From: Motilimonas pumila
Lineage (GTDB): Bacteria > Pseudomonadota > Gammaproteobacteria > Enterobacterales > CBDFNC01
Reading direction: 5' to 3'
Length of the DNA stretch: 64,000 nt
NCBI RefSeq assembly: GCF_003596335.1
Contig: NZ_QZCH01000001.1
Coordinates: 1-64,000 of the forward strand
Shown: positions 7,541-16,497 of the stretch, piece after piece
How the letters are laid out: each line of letters starts with the position of its first letter
How positions within the stretch are numbered: position 1 is the stretch's first letter
Notes under the pieces: generated by a model
Seen by the model: the letters and a program-made list of their open reading frames with translations, nothing else
Databases searched by the model: none
What the model was told of the DNA's origin: nothing
Translations under genes and position numbers: made by a program

Positions 7541-9274
7541 ATGCTGGCGGCCATTAAGAATTACCCTTTCATTTATATCATGGCTTTTAATCATTACCTT
7601 ATACCTGCCATTGTGGGCATTGCCTGTGGCACAGGCAGCTATTTTATCGCCCAGTACAGCGCCCCGGTTTACCAAGCTCAATTGGCTGACGGTGCACTTT
7701 ACCAAGGCGATATGGAAAATAACCTATTACACGGCTTTGGCCGTTTAAACTGGCCCAATGGCAATCAATTTACGGGTGAGTTTGTGGCCGGCGTGATGCA
7801 AGGTTATGGCGAGTATCACGGCATTGATGGCGAACAGTATCAAGGTATGTTTGATCAAGGTATCCGCCATGGATCCGGCGAATTAACACGCCAAGACTAC
7901 CATTTTTCGGGTTTGTTTGAGCACGGCCAACCTCGCCGTGGCGAAGTCACTGCGAAAGATTTTAGCTACCAAGGTGAAATTCAAAATAATCAGCTAAACG
8001 GTGAAGGTCGCCTTACCTTAACCGGCGGCGAACGCTACAGTGGCCAATTTAAAGACGACCAATACCATGGCCAAGGTCGCCTAGAGTTACCCACTGGCGG
8101 TGTATATATTGGCGAGTTTAAGTTGGGGCAATTTGACGGCGTAGGCACCTACACTGATCGCGAATACAAATACATAGGTCAATTTCAACAAGGCCAGCTC
8201 ACCGGCCAAGGCTTATTTAGTGGCCCCAACGGCGAGCGCTACAAAGGGCAATTTGATAATTGGCTTTATCAAGGCGAAGGCGAATTACGCAGCGCCAATG
8301 GCAACGTATTTACGGGGGCGTTTGATCAAGGCTATAAACATGGCCCAGGAGAGCTGCGCTTTAAAGATGAACAAGGCCAATGGCAAACACGCCAAGGTAC
8401 TTGGCAGTATGACGAAGCCACTGATGGCGACATCATGGCAGGCTTTGATATCGCCCAAGCGGCCGAGTTATCACTTTATCAGCAAGCCAGTTTACTCAAG
8501 GCGCAAACCGCGCAAATAAAAGCCAGTGATGCCGACGCTACCAATGTCTACTTTTTAGGCATTGCGGGTGATGGCAGCCAAGCAGTTTTTCGTCGTGAAG
8601 TGCAATATGTTAGCCAATTAATGGCAGATAAGTTTCCTCACCTTAAAGCTAACCTAACCTTAATGAATAGTCGTGATACCTACGACAGCGTGCCGTTAGC
8701 CACCCACACAAGCGTTAAACTGGCGCTTGAAGCGATTGCCGAAAAAATGGATAAAGACAAAGATGTTTTATTTTTATTCGCCACCAGCCATGGCTCACAA
8801 GACCACGTATTTTATATCAATCAGCCCGGCTTTAACTTACCCGGTGTCTCTGCTGAGCAGCTCGCTAATACACTGAATGAGCTCGAGCTTAAGAAAAAGA
8901 TACTGGTAGTCTCGGCGTGCTACTCGGGTGGCTTTATACCAGCATTAGACGATGGTAACAGCGTGATTATTACCGCAGCAAGCGCTGACAATACCTCGTT
9001 CGGCTGCGCTGATGAAAATGACTTCACCTATTTTGGGCGCGCCTTTTTTGAACAAAGCTATAGCCAAGGGCTCGATTTACAGTCAGCATTTGAGCAAGCA
9101 ACACAATTGGTCAGCGAATGGGAACAAGCAGAAGATTTCACCCCTTCTAATCCGCAAATGCATATGCCTGTGACCAGCTTAACTTGGTTAAAAGAGTGGC
9201 AGCAGGAAAGTGAAACCGACACCACTTTTGATGATAAATCCCAGCCAGAGCTAGAAAAGGCCGCGCAGCAATAA
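7541..9274 (+). CDS. Membrane-anchored MORN-repeat protein with C-terminal C13 (legumain-like) peptidase domain
   Basis: A 577-residue fusion. Residues ~17-38 form one membrane-spanning helix or uncleaved signal. Residues ~54-275 hold about ten MORN repeats of ~23 residues (YQGDMEN, FTGEFVA, YQGMFDQ, YSGQFKD, YIGEFKL, YKGQFDN and others). Residues ~333-550 are a caspase-fold peptidase of clan CD: FATSHGSQDH gives the catalytic His (H417) and VVSACYSGGF the catalytic Cys (C460), followed by SVIITAASADNTSFG. The peptidase therefore looks intact. MORN arrays often bind lipids or proteins and here probably position the peptidase at the membrane. The start is uncertain: ATG 7580 is also possible and neither has a good ribosome site. 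The substrate is unknown. Confidence 0.85.
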   Translation: MLAAIKNYPFIYIMAFNHYLIPAIVGIACGTGSYFIAQYSAPVYQAQLADGALYQGDMENNLLHGFGRLNWPNGNQFTGEFVAGVMQGYGEYHGIDGEQYQGMFDQGIRHGSGELTRQDYHFSGLFEHGQPRRGEVTAKDFSYQGEIQNNQLNGEGRLTLTGGERYSGQFKDDQYHGQGRLELPTGGVYIGEFKLGQFDGVGTYTDREYKYIGQFQQGQLTGQGLFSGPNGERYKGQFDNWLYQGEGELRSANGNVFTGAFDQGYKHGPGELRFKDEQGQWQTRQGTWQYDEATDGDIMAGFDIAQAAELSLYQQASLLKAQTAQIKASDADATNVYFLGIAGDGSQAVFRREVQYVSQLMADKFPHLKANLTLMNSRDTYDSVPLATHTSVKLALEAIAEKMDKDKDVLFLFATSHGSQDHVFYINQPGFNLPGVSAEQLANTLNELELKKKILVVSACYSGGFIPALDDGNSVIITAASADNTSFGCADENDFTYFGRAFFEQSYSQGLDLQSAFEQATQLVSEWEQAEDFTPSNPQMHMPVTSLTWLKEWQQESETDTTFDDKSQPELEKAAQQ

Positions 9275-9289
9275 ACCGACAAAATACCT

Positions 9290-9315
9290 ACGCCAACACA
9301 GTTATGTGTCGGCGT
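9290..9315. terminator. Hairpin between convergent genes
   Basis: ACGCCaACACA and TGTGTcGGCGT form an 11-bp stem with one mismatch and a GTTA loop, between the C13 peptidase gene and the convergent MFS gene. T-runs on both sides are poor, so termination strength is doubtful. Confidence 0.45.
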
Positions 9316-9323
9316 TTAACGCG

Positions 9324-10484
9324 TTATTTAGCGGCTTGAATTTGGCTTTTGTTCTCTATGCTGGCAATCAACATGTAAATGCTGGTTGCTAATAGCATTA
9401 TGAACAAGTACGCAAACAAACCATGAGGTTGGTTAATAAAATAACCTGCCAGCGCTGGCCCGGCGACCGAGCCTACGCCGTAAGCAAACAACATCACTTG
9501 CGCGACGGATACCATGTACTTTTCATCCAACTGCTGACAGCCCAAGCTAATGGCGATGGGATACAGAGCAAACGTTGCCATCCCCAACCCTACTAGCGCA
9601 ACGGCTAGTATAAACACGTCTTGGGTCAACAAGGTTAAACCAATCGAAAACACACCAAGCAAGCTAAACATCAGCATTAATATAATGCGTTTAAATTTTT
9701 TGCTCATTACCGTGACTAAAGGCTGCACCGCCATGCCACCTAATATGACCAAAGCCATCAATACTGCAATGTTGTCATGGGCGATATTGCGAGAGCTCAG
9801 CTCCACGGGCATCAAACCGTAAATAGCGCCTAAAGTCAGGCCGGAAATAATACAGCCGATAATGGCAGCATGATTTAGCTTAGACATTTGCTTTAATGTT
9901 AAGCTGGCATCCTCTTCGGTTGACGGCTGCTCACTTTTCACAAAGGTTAAGACCAAAACGGCCACGCTCAATAAACTGGCGATAACGATAAATGGCAACA
10001 AACCTTCTACCCCAAAAATGGCGATGCCAAATTGGCCAAATGCCGAACCACCGTATAGGGCAATCATGTAAAAGCTTAATCGCTTGGCACGGTTGGCTTC
10101 ATCCCCCGCCATTAACCAAGACTCAACAGTGACAAACACGCCAGCCACCGCAAGTCCAGCCACAAAACGTGCTAACAGCCAAGCAAGTTGCGACGGCAAT
10201 AAAGGTAAACACATCACGGTGGCAACAAAAGTCAACAAACACACAATGAATGCACGGCGATGCCCTAACAACGAAACGACCCCTTCAGCAAACACCGCAC
10301 CAATCAATAGTCCAGCGTAAAACGCACTGGCTAACCAGCTTGCCGTTGCTTCAGAAATACCGTATTGCGCCAACATCAAAGGAATAATGCTCATCAGGTA
10401 ACCGGATGAGATAGCGTACAAAGTTAATGCAATCACAGGCACTAAAATGCGAGGAGTTGGCAATACAGTCAGTTCTTTTTCCAC
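9324..10484 (-). CDS. MFS transporter, YcaD-like
   Basis: A 386-residue inner-membrane protein with about twelve hydrophobic segments. The region ASAFYAGLLIGAVFAEGVVS, then LLGHRRAFIV, matches the MFS motif between helices 2 and 3. Length and hydropathy order resemble E. coli YcaD (382 residues), whose substrate is not known. The gene starts with GTG at 10484 behind GGAGG. It stands alone; the next gene on either side has another direction or a long gap. Confidence 0.8.
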   Translation of the reverse strand: MEKELTVLPTPRILVPVIALTLYAISSGYLMSIIPLMLAQYGISEATASWLASAFYAGLLIGAVFAEGVVSLLGHRRAFIVCLLTFVATVMCLPLLPSQLAWLLARFVAGLAVAGVFVTVESWLMAGDEANRAKRLSFYMIALYGGSAFGQFGIAIFGVEGLLPFIVIASLLSVAVLVLTFVKSEQPSTEEDASLTLKQMSKLNHAAIIGCIISGLTLGAIYGLMPVELSSRNIAHDNIAVLMALVILGGMAVQPLVTVMSKKFKRIILMLMFSLLGVFSIGLTLLTQDVFILAVALVGLGMATFALYPIAISLGCQQLDEKYMVSVAQVMLFAYGVGSVAGPALAGYFINQPHGLFAYLFIMLLATSIYMLIASIENKSQIQAAK

Positions 10485-10924
10485 CGTCGGTGAGCCTCCA
10501 AAATAAGGGAAAACACAGGATTTTCGCCACTATGAGACTTGCCACTCCGGCAGTACAACAAATAAAATCTATCGCCTAGATAGATATTTTAAAACATTGA
10601 TAAATATACCTTAAATTGATTTAACTAATGAAATCATCGGTCATTATAGGTACAAACCCCTAGCCAAAAAATGGCGAATTGAAACAGCGAAAAACGCTGC
10701 TAACTAACGTGAAACAGGAAGGCTAAACAAGCTTAACGAAATTAAAGTGCAGTATTGCTACTCGACGACAGAAATCGAAAACAGGGATACAAACTAAAAC
10801 CCTGGGAAGGTTGAATATACGGCCAACAAATGGCCACTAATGGGCTACAGCTTTGGATAAGGCTTTGGGCGTCGCTCACCTCAATTGCGTACGCTGACAG
10901 CAAGTTACTCTCTCGCTAAGTTAA
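10485..10924. other. Intergenic region between MFS and cellulase genes
   Basis: About 440 bases with no coding signal. The part next to 10485 should hold the MFS promoter and is AT-rich around 10557-10640. I recognise no RNA gene or repeat. Confidence 0.4.
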
Positions 10925-10947
10925 AGCGGCAGCGAGAGGCTGCCGCT
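10925..10947 (-). terminator. Hairpin downstream of the cellulase gene
   Basis: A perfect 9-bp stem AGCGGCAGC/GCTGCCGCT with a five-base loop sits 26 bases beyond the cellulase stop codon. On the minus strand it is followed by TTTAACTT, a weak T-tract. Confidence 0.6.
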
Positions 10948-10972
10948 GTAACTGTTTCACCTTAGGTAACGA

Positions 10973-12595
10973 TTATTTACGCATTTGCTCGCGTACCCAT
11001 TGGCCAGCAGGCTTGAGGCTGGCTTCAGTCCAAGGACCGTCATTGCGGCAAGTGCTTTGCTGCCATACTGCACCACTGCGAAAATCGTCTGAGTAATTCC
11101 AATTTACCCAGCTAATTTGCTTCGCATTGAGTATATCTAAATAGGCTTGAGCACTGACAAAATCATTTTCGCCGTCGCCGGTGTAAGTTTGAGTGCCAAA
11201 CTCAGTGACAAATAAGGGTAAAAGCTCGCTCGCAGCACTCAACTGCTGACGGTAATAAGCATCGTGACTGGCAGCGTAAAAATGGAAGGTATACATGATA
11301 TTGTCAAACGGCACGGGATTATTGACGATGTCTTGATAACTGGCGCCATCAGACACCCCTAAACTTGCCCAACCGTGAGTGCCAACTAAAATCACCGCAT
11401 CGTTATCAATGGCGCGGATCACTGGGATAATTTTGCTGGCATACGATTGAATGCTGTCCCAACTTACTTTATTTGGCTCATTCGCAATGTCATAAATGAT
11501 GTTATTTCTGTCTTTATTGGCGCTGGCAATATCAGTGAAAAATTGCTTGGCATTGTCTAAGTTATAGTTAGGATCTCCAGGGTTAAGTTGATGCCAGTCA
11601 ACCAAGGCGTACATACCACGCTCAGACGCTTCTGCAATAAGCCGGTTTACCTGCGCGGTATAACCTTGTGGGTCGGTTTCATAACCGCCCTCTTGTACAT
11701 ATAAAGAGATACGCAGTACATCGGCTTGCCAATCTTGGGCTAACGCATCTAAAGATTTTTCGGTTAAACAGTTATTCCAACCATACCACTGTAAGCCATG
11801 GCTGCTCATCCCTTGTAGCTGCACAGGTTGCTGTTGCTCATTACACAGTTTGGTACCACACACCGCCAACTGACCATGAGTGGCTACCGGTGTTTGTTCA
11901 GAGCCGGTGCCATCACCCGTACCATTTCCATCGCCGCTACCGGAACCATCGCCTGTACCGGAGCCATCACCCGTCCCAGAGCCATTACTGCAACTGCCTA
12001 AGTGGCTCCATACTTGCCATGGGCCAGAGTTCGCAGCAGGATCTGCTCCTTTTGTCCACCAATTCGATTGATACCTTTGCCCTTGATGGTCAATGATCGT
12101 GCCGCTGCCGTATGCTTGTGTGGCTTGCCAGTCCTGCGTGGCGTTACACAATGGTGCATCGGGAGTGCCCGTGCCGCCGTTATCTGTGCCTGTACCGCCG
12201 TTATCTGTGCCTGTACCGCCGCTGTCCGTACCCGTACCGCCGTTATCTGTACCTGTACCGCCGCTGTCCGTACCCGTGCCGCCGTTATCCGTACCCGTGC
12301 CACCGTTATCTGTACCTGTACCGCCGCTATCCGTGCCGGTATCGGTTCCTGCATCACAAACACCAAGGTCTTGCCAAGCACCACTGGCAGCCCAACCTAC
12401 ACCTGGCTCATAAGGACCATCAAGGGCGCACCACCCCGGTACTGAACATTGGAATTTGCTGTTATTGTGAATAACTTGCTGGCCTTGGCTGTAATCGCCT
12501 TTACCTTGATAAGGTAATAAACCTGAACAGTCAGCGGCCAAACTGGATTGACTAAATGCCAGGGAAAGCCCCAGCGCGATAAGCGTTTTATTCAT
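10973..12595 (-). CDS. Secreted GH5 endo-glucanase (cellulase) with two carbohydrate-binding modules
   Basis: A 540-residue exported enzyme. Residues 1-21 form a signal peptide. Residues ~22-80 are a Cys-containing binding module (YSQGQQVIHNNSKFQC, GAWQDLGVC). Residues ~84-146 are a linker of seven-residue repeats TGTDNGG/TGTDSGG. Residues ~150-202 form a CBM5/12-type module (WQATQAYGSG, QSNWWTKGADP), followed by a second GSGTGDG linker. Residues ~236-538 are a GH5 subfamily 2-like catalytic domain with acid/base E373 (DIANEPN) and nucleophile E465 (FVTEFGTQ). It should cleave beta-1,4-glucan outside the cell. Cold-marine Cel5-type enzymes use the same parts but often with the binding module at the C-terminus; here both are N-terminal. 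Confidence 0.93.
   Translation of the reverse strand: MNKTLIALGLSLAFSQSSLAADCSGLLPYQGKGDYSQGQQVIHNNSKFQCSVPGWCALDGPYEPGVGWAASGAWQDLGVCDAGTDTGTDSGGTGTDNGGTGTDNGGTGTDSGGTGTDNGGTGTDSGGTGTDNGGTGTDNGGTGTPDAPLCNATQDWQATQAYGSGTIIDHQGQRYQSNWWTKGADPAANSGPWQVWSHLGSCSNGSGTGDGSGTGDGSGSGDGNGTGDGTGSEQTPVATHGQLAVCGTKLCNEQQQPVQLQGMSSHGLQWYGWNNCLTEKSLDALAQDWQADVLRISLYVQEGGYETDPQGYTAQVNRLIAEASERGMYALVDWHQLNPGDPNYNLDNAKQFFTDIASANKDRNNIIYDIANEPNKVSWDSIQSYASKIIPVIRAIDNDAVILVGTHGWASLGVSDGASYQDIVNNPVPFDNIMYTFHFYAASHDAYYRQQLSAASELLPLFVTEFGTQTYTGDGENDFVSAQAYLDILNAKQISWVNWNYSDDFRSGAVWQQSTCRNDGPWTEASLKPAGQWVREQMRK
12157..12343 (-). repeat. 21-bp coding minisatellite in the cellulase linker
   Basis: About nine tandem copies of a 21-base unit encode TGT-D-(N/S)-GG. 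Units differ mainly at third codon positions and at the Asn/Ser codon. The array produces long false open frames of PVPPLSV type on the opposite strand. Confidence 0.85.
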
Positions 12596-12800
12596 ATTTT
12601 CTATCCTTGAATTGAATCCTTCATCTGCTCACTTAATAAGCAGAACGTTAATATTACAGTCAAAAATGTGTAAAAAAGGCTGAGAATAGGCAATATGAGA
12701 TCAGCGACAAGATTAAGCATCGAAATCAGTGAATTAATTGGTTTAAAATTCCGTTAAAGCGATAAACTGAGTGCAAGCTAATGATATTAAAGGAGCAGTA

Positions 12801-13352
12801 ATGAAGTATTGTCTTGGAGTTGTGTTATTTCTCACCGCCATGACCCTGCAAGCAGGCGGCTATTACAAGCAAATGGATGATGGCTACGATCCCCACAGTG
12901 GTTTTTACTTTTTGCCTCAACTCAATAAGCCGAGCAATAACGGTATTTTCTCTAGCTCGGGAGATCGCAGAGTCGATAACATTGCGATATTTGATCCGGC
13001 TACCGAACAACATCGGTTGTTATTTAAACCTGATCGCGCTTGGAACATAACTGTTTTTACCTTTGAGATGGCTTTATCTGAGAATCAGCAGGTCGAATTT
13101 TTTGGCCGAAGCTACCGCATGCTCAATAATCAGGTCGAAAAAGAAAGAGAAATAAAAGACAAGTTACTTATCGTAACGGAAGATCAGGACAGCGAACAGC
13201 TCACCTTATGGTTCGCCAACAAGCAAGGGCAAGATCTCAAAGCCATTTATACCTTTCATCGTGACACCCGTTGGCATATCGACGTTAAAAATAGCAAAAT
13301 CCGATTTATTACTCGTCAACCAGAGTTAGGCTTTCACAGTATTAATTGGTGA
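12801..13352 (+). CDS. Exported protein of unknown function
   Basis: A 183-residue protein with a clear signal peptide (MKYCLGVVLFLTAMTLQA, then GGYYKQ). ATG 12801 is chosen because AAAGGAG lies six bases upstream; an upstream frame extension lacks this. The mature part is beta-rich and polar (SGFYFLPQLNK, VEFFGRSYRMLNN, LTLWFANKQGQD) with no Cys pair or known catalytic motif. I do not recognise a family. It is divergent from the cellulase gene, with about 200 bases between, and convergent with the SDR gene. Confidence 0.75.
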   Translation: MKYCLGVVLFLTAMTLQAGGYYKQMDDGYDPHSGFYFLPQLNKPSNNGIFSSSGDRRVDNIAIFDPATEQHRLLFKPDRAWNITVFTFEMALSENQQVEFFGRSYRMLNNQVEKEREIKDKLLIVTEDQDSEQLTLWFANKQGQDLKAIYTFHRDTRWHIDVKNSKIRFITRQPELGFHSINW

Positions 13353-13375
13353 GCCTTGGGAATAACAATGGCCGT

Positions 13376-13403
13376 GATACCGAGCCATTAATGACTCGGT
13401 ATC
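13376..13403. terminator. Hairpin between convergent genes
   Basis: A perfect 9-bp stem GATACCGAG/CTCGGTATC with a ten-base loop lies between the unknown exported-protein gene and the convergent SDR gene. No T-run follows on either strand, so this may be a transcript-end stabiliser and not a true intrinsic terminator. Confidence 0.4.
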
Positions 13404-13411
13404 AACAGCGC

Positions 13412-14200
13412 TTAAGCAACCAGCTCTTCGATTGCTTGCATAACAGCTGCACGCTTTTGTTTATTCGCCACATCAGAGTGAGGCTCGGCAAAACGACCTA
13501 TGTCATTATCGAAATAGCGGCCCGTTGCACTGGCAAACTCATCTTCTGTGGCCGCGCGGGCTAAAATAGTGGCGCCAATACTGATATCGCCACCGGCTAC
13601 GCCGTAAGCTTGTTTAACCATTTTACTGCCCAGCATTGAAGCAGGATTTACCGCTATCATCACAGGCGAGCCAGGCTGTAAAGAGAGCTCATAATTCCAC
13701 ATCGTAATGGCTAATTTACTTTGCGCGTATGCCAAACCATCGTTGAGTGCTTGTTTACCTTGCAGTGCACTAATACTCACTTCAGCTTGCGCCGCAGAAG
13801 AAAGGTTGACCACCCTGCCGCTTGAGCCCAGTAGTGACATCAAGGCGTTGGTTAAGATGTAAGGAGCCAAAGTGTTTACCGCAAAGCGAATATCTAAGCC
13901 CGCTTCAGTGCGCGATTGCGGGGTATTAAATACGCCAGCATTGTTAATCAAACAATCCAGCTCAGTCAGCTCCTGCGCTAAGCTATTAGCCCATTGCTTT
14001 ACCGCAACCAGATCAGATAAATCAGCCACATAAGTGACAATTTCATGCTGTGATTTAGCTGCTAACTTTTGTTTTACTTGCGCCAATTTGGCTTCATTAC
14101 GACCATGTAGCATCACTTTATGGCCTAATTCCAACAACATTTCAGCGGCGGCTAAACCAATACCGTCAGTTGCTCCTGTGATAAGAATTGTTTTTGACAT
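13412..14200 (-). CDS. Short-chain dehydrogenase/reductase
   Basis: A 262-residue classical SDR. It has the TGATDGIG cofactor motif at residues 8-15, NNAG at ~90, Ser in NLSSAAQ and the YAQSK active site, so all catalytic residues are present. The order and spacing resemble retinol-dehydrogenase-like bacterial SDRs. A good ribosome site (GAGGACTT) precedes ATG 14200. It lies downstream of the quinone oxidoreductase in the same direction, but a terminator between them argues for separate transcripts. The substrate is unknown. Confidence 0.88.
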   Translation of the reverse strand: MSKTILITGATDGIGLAAAEMLLELGHKVMLHGRNEAKLAQVKQKLAAKSQHEIVTYVADLSDLVAVKQWANSLAQELTELDCLINNAGVFNTPQSRTEAGLDIRFAVNTLAPYILTNALMSLLGSSGRVVNLSSAAQAEVSISALQGKQALNDGLAYAQSKLAITMWNYELSLQPGSPVMIAVNPASMLGSKMVKQAYGVAGGDISIGATILARAATEDEFASATGRYFDNDIGRFAEPHSDVANKQKRAAVMQAIEELVA

Positions 14201-14312
14201 AAGTCCTCATGTATAAACGAAATTGTCTGTACTGGATGAATGGCCACGGCCAGGCTCTTTAATGCTTTGACTAAAGGCCCAGTACTTAATTGTGGGAAGC
14301 CTCTGTTGCCGT

Positions 14313-14337
14313 AAAAAAGGCGCCGTTGATGGCGCCA
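14313..14337 (-). terminator. Terminator of the quinone oxidoreductase gene
   Basis: GGCGCC-GTTGAT-GGCGCC hairpin followed on the minus strand by six T; seven bases beyond the stop codon of the minus-strand gene. Confidence 0.8.
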
Positions 14338-14343
14338 AACGAA

Positions 14344-15330
14344 CTAGATCTCGACAACCACTTTACCCATACCTTGACCACTGGCCAAACGTGCGTGAGC
14401 GTCACCCGCTTGAGTTAAATTAAAGCTTTGTTGGTCTAACACCGGCGTTAAGGCGCCCGCTTCAACAATTGCAGTGATCTGTCTGAGTATTTCACCGTGA
14501 GCCGCGCGACGAAATTGATGCAGCATAGGAATAAGCATAAACACGACGTGTAAAGACAAACCTTTAAAGTGTGCTACCGACAAATCCAATTCAACCATTG
14601 CCACGGTTGAAGCCACTTGGCCATTAAGCGCTGCAGCATTAAATGAGTTCAGCATGTTGGCACCACCGACTGAGTCAAACACCACTTCAAAACCGGCTCC
14701 ATCGGTATATTTAGCAACGTAATCTTCAACCGACTCTGTTTTATAATTGATCGCTGTCGCGCCAAGTTGTTCAATTAAAGCGAGTTGACTCTCACCCCCA
14801 CCAGTGGCGAACACGTCTGCGCCAAAGTGTTTCGCCAGTTGCAATGCAACATGACCCACCCCGCCTGAGCCGCCATGCACTAACACCTTTTGGCCTGTCG
14901 TAACGCCAGCGCGCTGCAAACCTTCATAAGCAGTAATGCCCACCAATGGTAATGCTGCCGCTTCGCGCATGGATAGATTTTTCGCTTTGTGGGTAATTAA
15001 ATCTGCATCCGCGACAATATATTCAGCCAATGTACCTGGTAAGTCTGCTAAACCACCGGCGCAACCATATACTTCATCGCCTACCGCAAAGCCTGTCACG
15101 CCGGCACCCACTTCGGTCACAGTACCCGCAAAGTCCATGCCCAAAATAGCCGGTAAATCAGGTGACAAAGGCAACTCTTTTCCCATTTGGCGGATCATCG
15201 TATCAACGGTATTCACGCTAGTCGCAGCGATTTTCACCATGACATGACCAGACTTCACTTCAGGTTGTTCAACTTCTGCTAATTGAAATACCTCTGGACC
15301 ACCAAACTCTTTAATAATCATTGCTTTCAT
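14344..15330 (-). CDS. Zinc-independent alcohol dehydrogenase / NADPH:quinone oxidoreductase family protein
   Basis: A 328-residue medium-chain dehydrogenase. The N-terminal GroES-like part has LPAILGMDFAGTVTEVGAGV and VGDEVYGCAGG; the Rossmann part has VLVHGGSGGVGHVALQLAKH. The catalytic and structural zinc cysteines of classical alcohol dehydrogenases are absent, so a quinone- or enone-reductase activity with NADPH is expected. The gene is divergent from a LysR regulator (15552), which probably controls it. Confidence 0.87.
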   Translation of the reverse strand: MKAMIIKEFGGPEVFQLAEVEQPEVKSGHVMVKIAATSVNTVDTMIRQMGKELPLSPDLPAILGMDFAGTVTEVGAGVTGFAVGDEVYGCAGGLADLPGTLAEYIVADADLITHKAKNLSMREAAALPLVGITAYEGLQRAGVTTGQKVLVHGGSGGVGHVALQLAKHFGADVFATGGGESQLALIEQLGATAINYKTESVEDYVAKYTDGAGFEVVFDSVGGANMLNSFNAAALNGQVASTVAMVELDLSVAHFKGLSLHVVFMLIPMLHQFRRAAHGEILRQITAIVEAGALTPVLDQQSFNLTQAGDAHARLASGQGMGKVVVEI

Positions 15331-15415
15331 TACTGTTTACCTTCATTTCATTGGATAAATAGAAGTATATTTAATAAAACTAAAATATATAATAGCCTTG
15401 AATCTATAATTACTT

Positions 15416-15433
15416 TATAGAAAATCTATATAG
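15416..15433. promoter_or_regulatory. Candidate LysR operator between divergent genes
   Basis: The inverted repeat TATAG-N5-CTATA, overlapping a second palindrome CTATATAG, lies in the 220-base AT-rich gap between the quinone oxidoreductase and its divergent LysR gene. A T-N11-A-like inverted repeat is the usual LysR box. Binding is inferred. Confidence 0.4.
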
Positions 15434-15551
15434 AATGATAACCGTGATCCCCACACAGGCAGCTCAGGTGTTTAAACGCTTGCCGATCAATTTGCTTGAG
15501 AGCAAAACTGTGAATCACTTGCCCATCAGTTAAACAACAAGGTAATGCTAA

Positions 15552-16445
15552 GTGAATATAGAACATTTACGCTTGTTTACCCGCTTAGCCAGCACCCAAA
15601 ATATCAGTGCTGCGGGTAAGGAGTTTGGATTATCGCCTGCAGTCGCGAGTAATCACCTCAACAAACTTGAACAAGACTTGTCTGCGCGTTTGTTTCATCG
15701 CACTACTCGCAAAGTGGTGCTAACAGAAGAAGGCCAATCTTTATTACCTTATGCCATCGACATCTTAGAAAAAGTGACCCTCGCTGAAGCAGCTATTGGC
15801 GGTGAAGACCAACAACCCAAAGGCACGTTAAAAGTTTCTGCGCCGGCGTCATTTGGCAGAATGCACTTATTGCCCGCCATGAAACAGTTTTTAAGCTTGT
15901 ACCCTAAATTGACCATCGACTTTCGTTTGTCGGATACACTCACCGACCCCGTTGCCGGGGGCTTTGACGTGACGATTCGCAACGCGCAATTAGATGACTC
16001 AAGCTTGATTGCGCGCAAGCTTGCCGCTGATAGGCGCATTGTGACCGCGGCTCCCGAATACCTCGCACGTTGCGGTGAGCCCGCTCATCCGGCCGATTTA
16101 TTGCAGCATCAATGCATTAATCTCTCGGGCTTTAACCACTGGAGCTTTGCCACCGAACAAGGTAAACAAACCATCACCACTGCCGGACCTTTGCATACCG
16201 ATAATGGCGATGTTATTCGGGAAGCCTGCGTGGCAGGACTGGGCATCGCGATAAACTCCAAGTGGAGCGCGTACAAGCAGTTACAGTCGGGAGAGTTGGT
16301 TGAAGTGCTGGCGGACTATCCGTTGCAAAGTGATACCGCCATTTGGGCAATGTACTCCAGCCACAAATTACTGGCGCCTAAAATTCGAGTGTTCATTGAT
16401 TACTTGTTAGAGTATTTTGGCCCTGAGCCATATTGGGAGCAATAA
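15552..16445 (+). CDS. LysR-family transcriptional regulator
   Basis: A 297-residue LysR protein. The helix-turn-helix reads LFTRLASTQNISAAGKEFGL, SPAVASNHLNKLEQDLSARL; the effector domain follows (GTLKVSAPASFGRMHLLPAM). It resembles the CrgA/AphB-like group that controls divergent oxidoreductase genes. It starts with GTG 15552. The divergent partner is the quinone oxidoreductase at 14344. A strong bidirectional terminator follows the stop codon. Confidence 0.9.
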   Translation: MNIEHLRLFTRLASTQNISAAGKEFGLSPAVASNHLNKLEQDLSARLFHRTTRKVVLTEEGQSLLPYAIDILEKVTLAEAAIGGEDQQPKGTLKVSAPASFGRMHLLPAMKQFLSLYPKLTIDFRLSDTLTDPVAGGFDVTIRNAQLDDSSLIARKLAADRRIVTAAPEYLARCGEPAHPADLLQHQCINLSGFNHWSFATEQGKQTITTAGPLHTDNGDVIREACVAGLGIAINSKWSAYKQLQSGELVEVLADYPLQSDTAIWAMYSSHKLLAPKIRVFIDYLLEYFGPEPYWEQ

Positions 16446-16472
16446 AAAAGCGAGCCTAGGCTCGCTTTTTTA
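16444..16472. terminator. Bidirectional terminator
   Basis: A perfect palindrome AAAAAAGCGAGCC-TAGG-side complement gives a stem with A-run and T-run on both sides. It separates the LysR gene and the convergent rluB gene and should act in both directions. Confidence 0.88.
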
Positions 16473-16497
16473 TTGCATGAAATTACACTCTCAAAGC

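Noticed and set aside
12157-12343. Regular repeats that could suggest a CRISPR array
   Set aside because: Units are tandem without spacers and are in frame inside the cellulase gene. No CRISPR array was seen in the window.
12002-12474. Several forward-strand frames of proline-rich or Cys/Arg-rich repeats
   Set aside because: They are antisense shadows of the cellulase linker minisatellite; open length comes from the repeat and not from coding.
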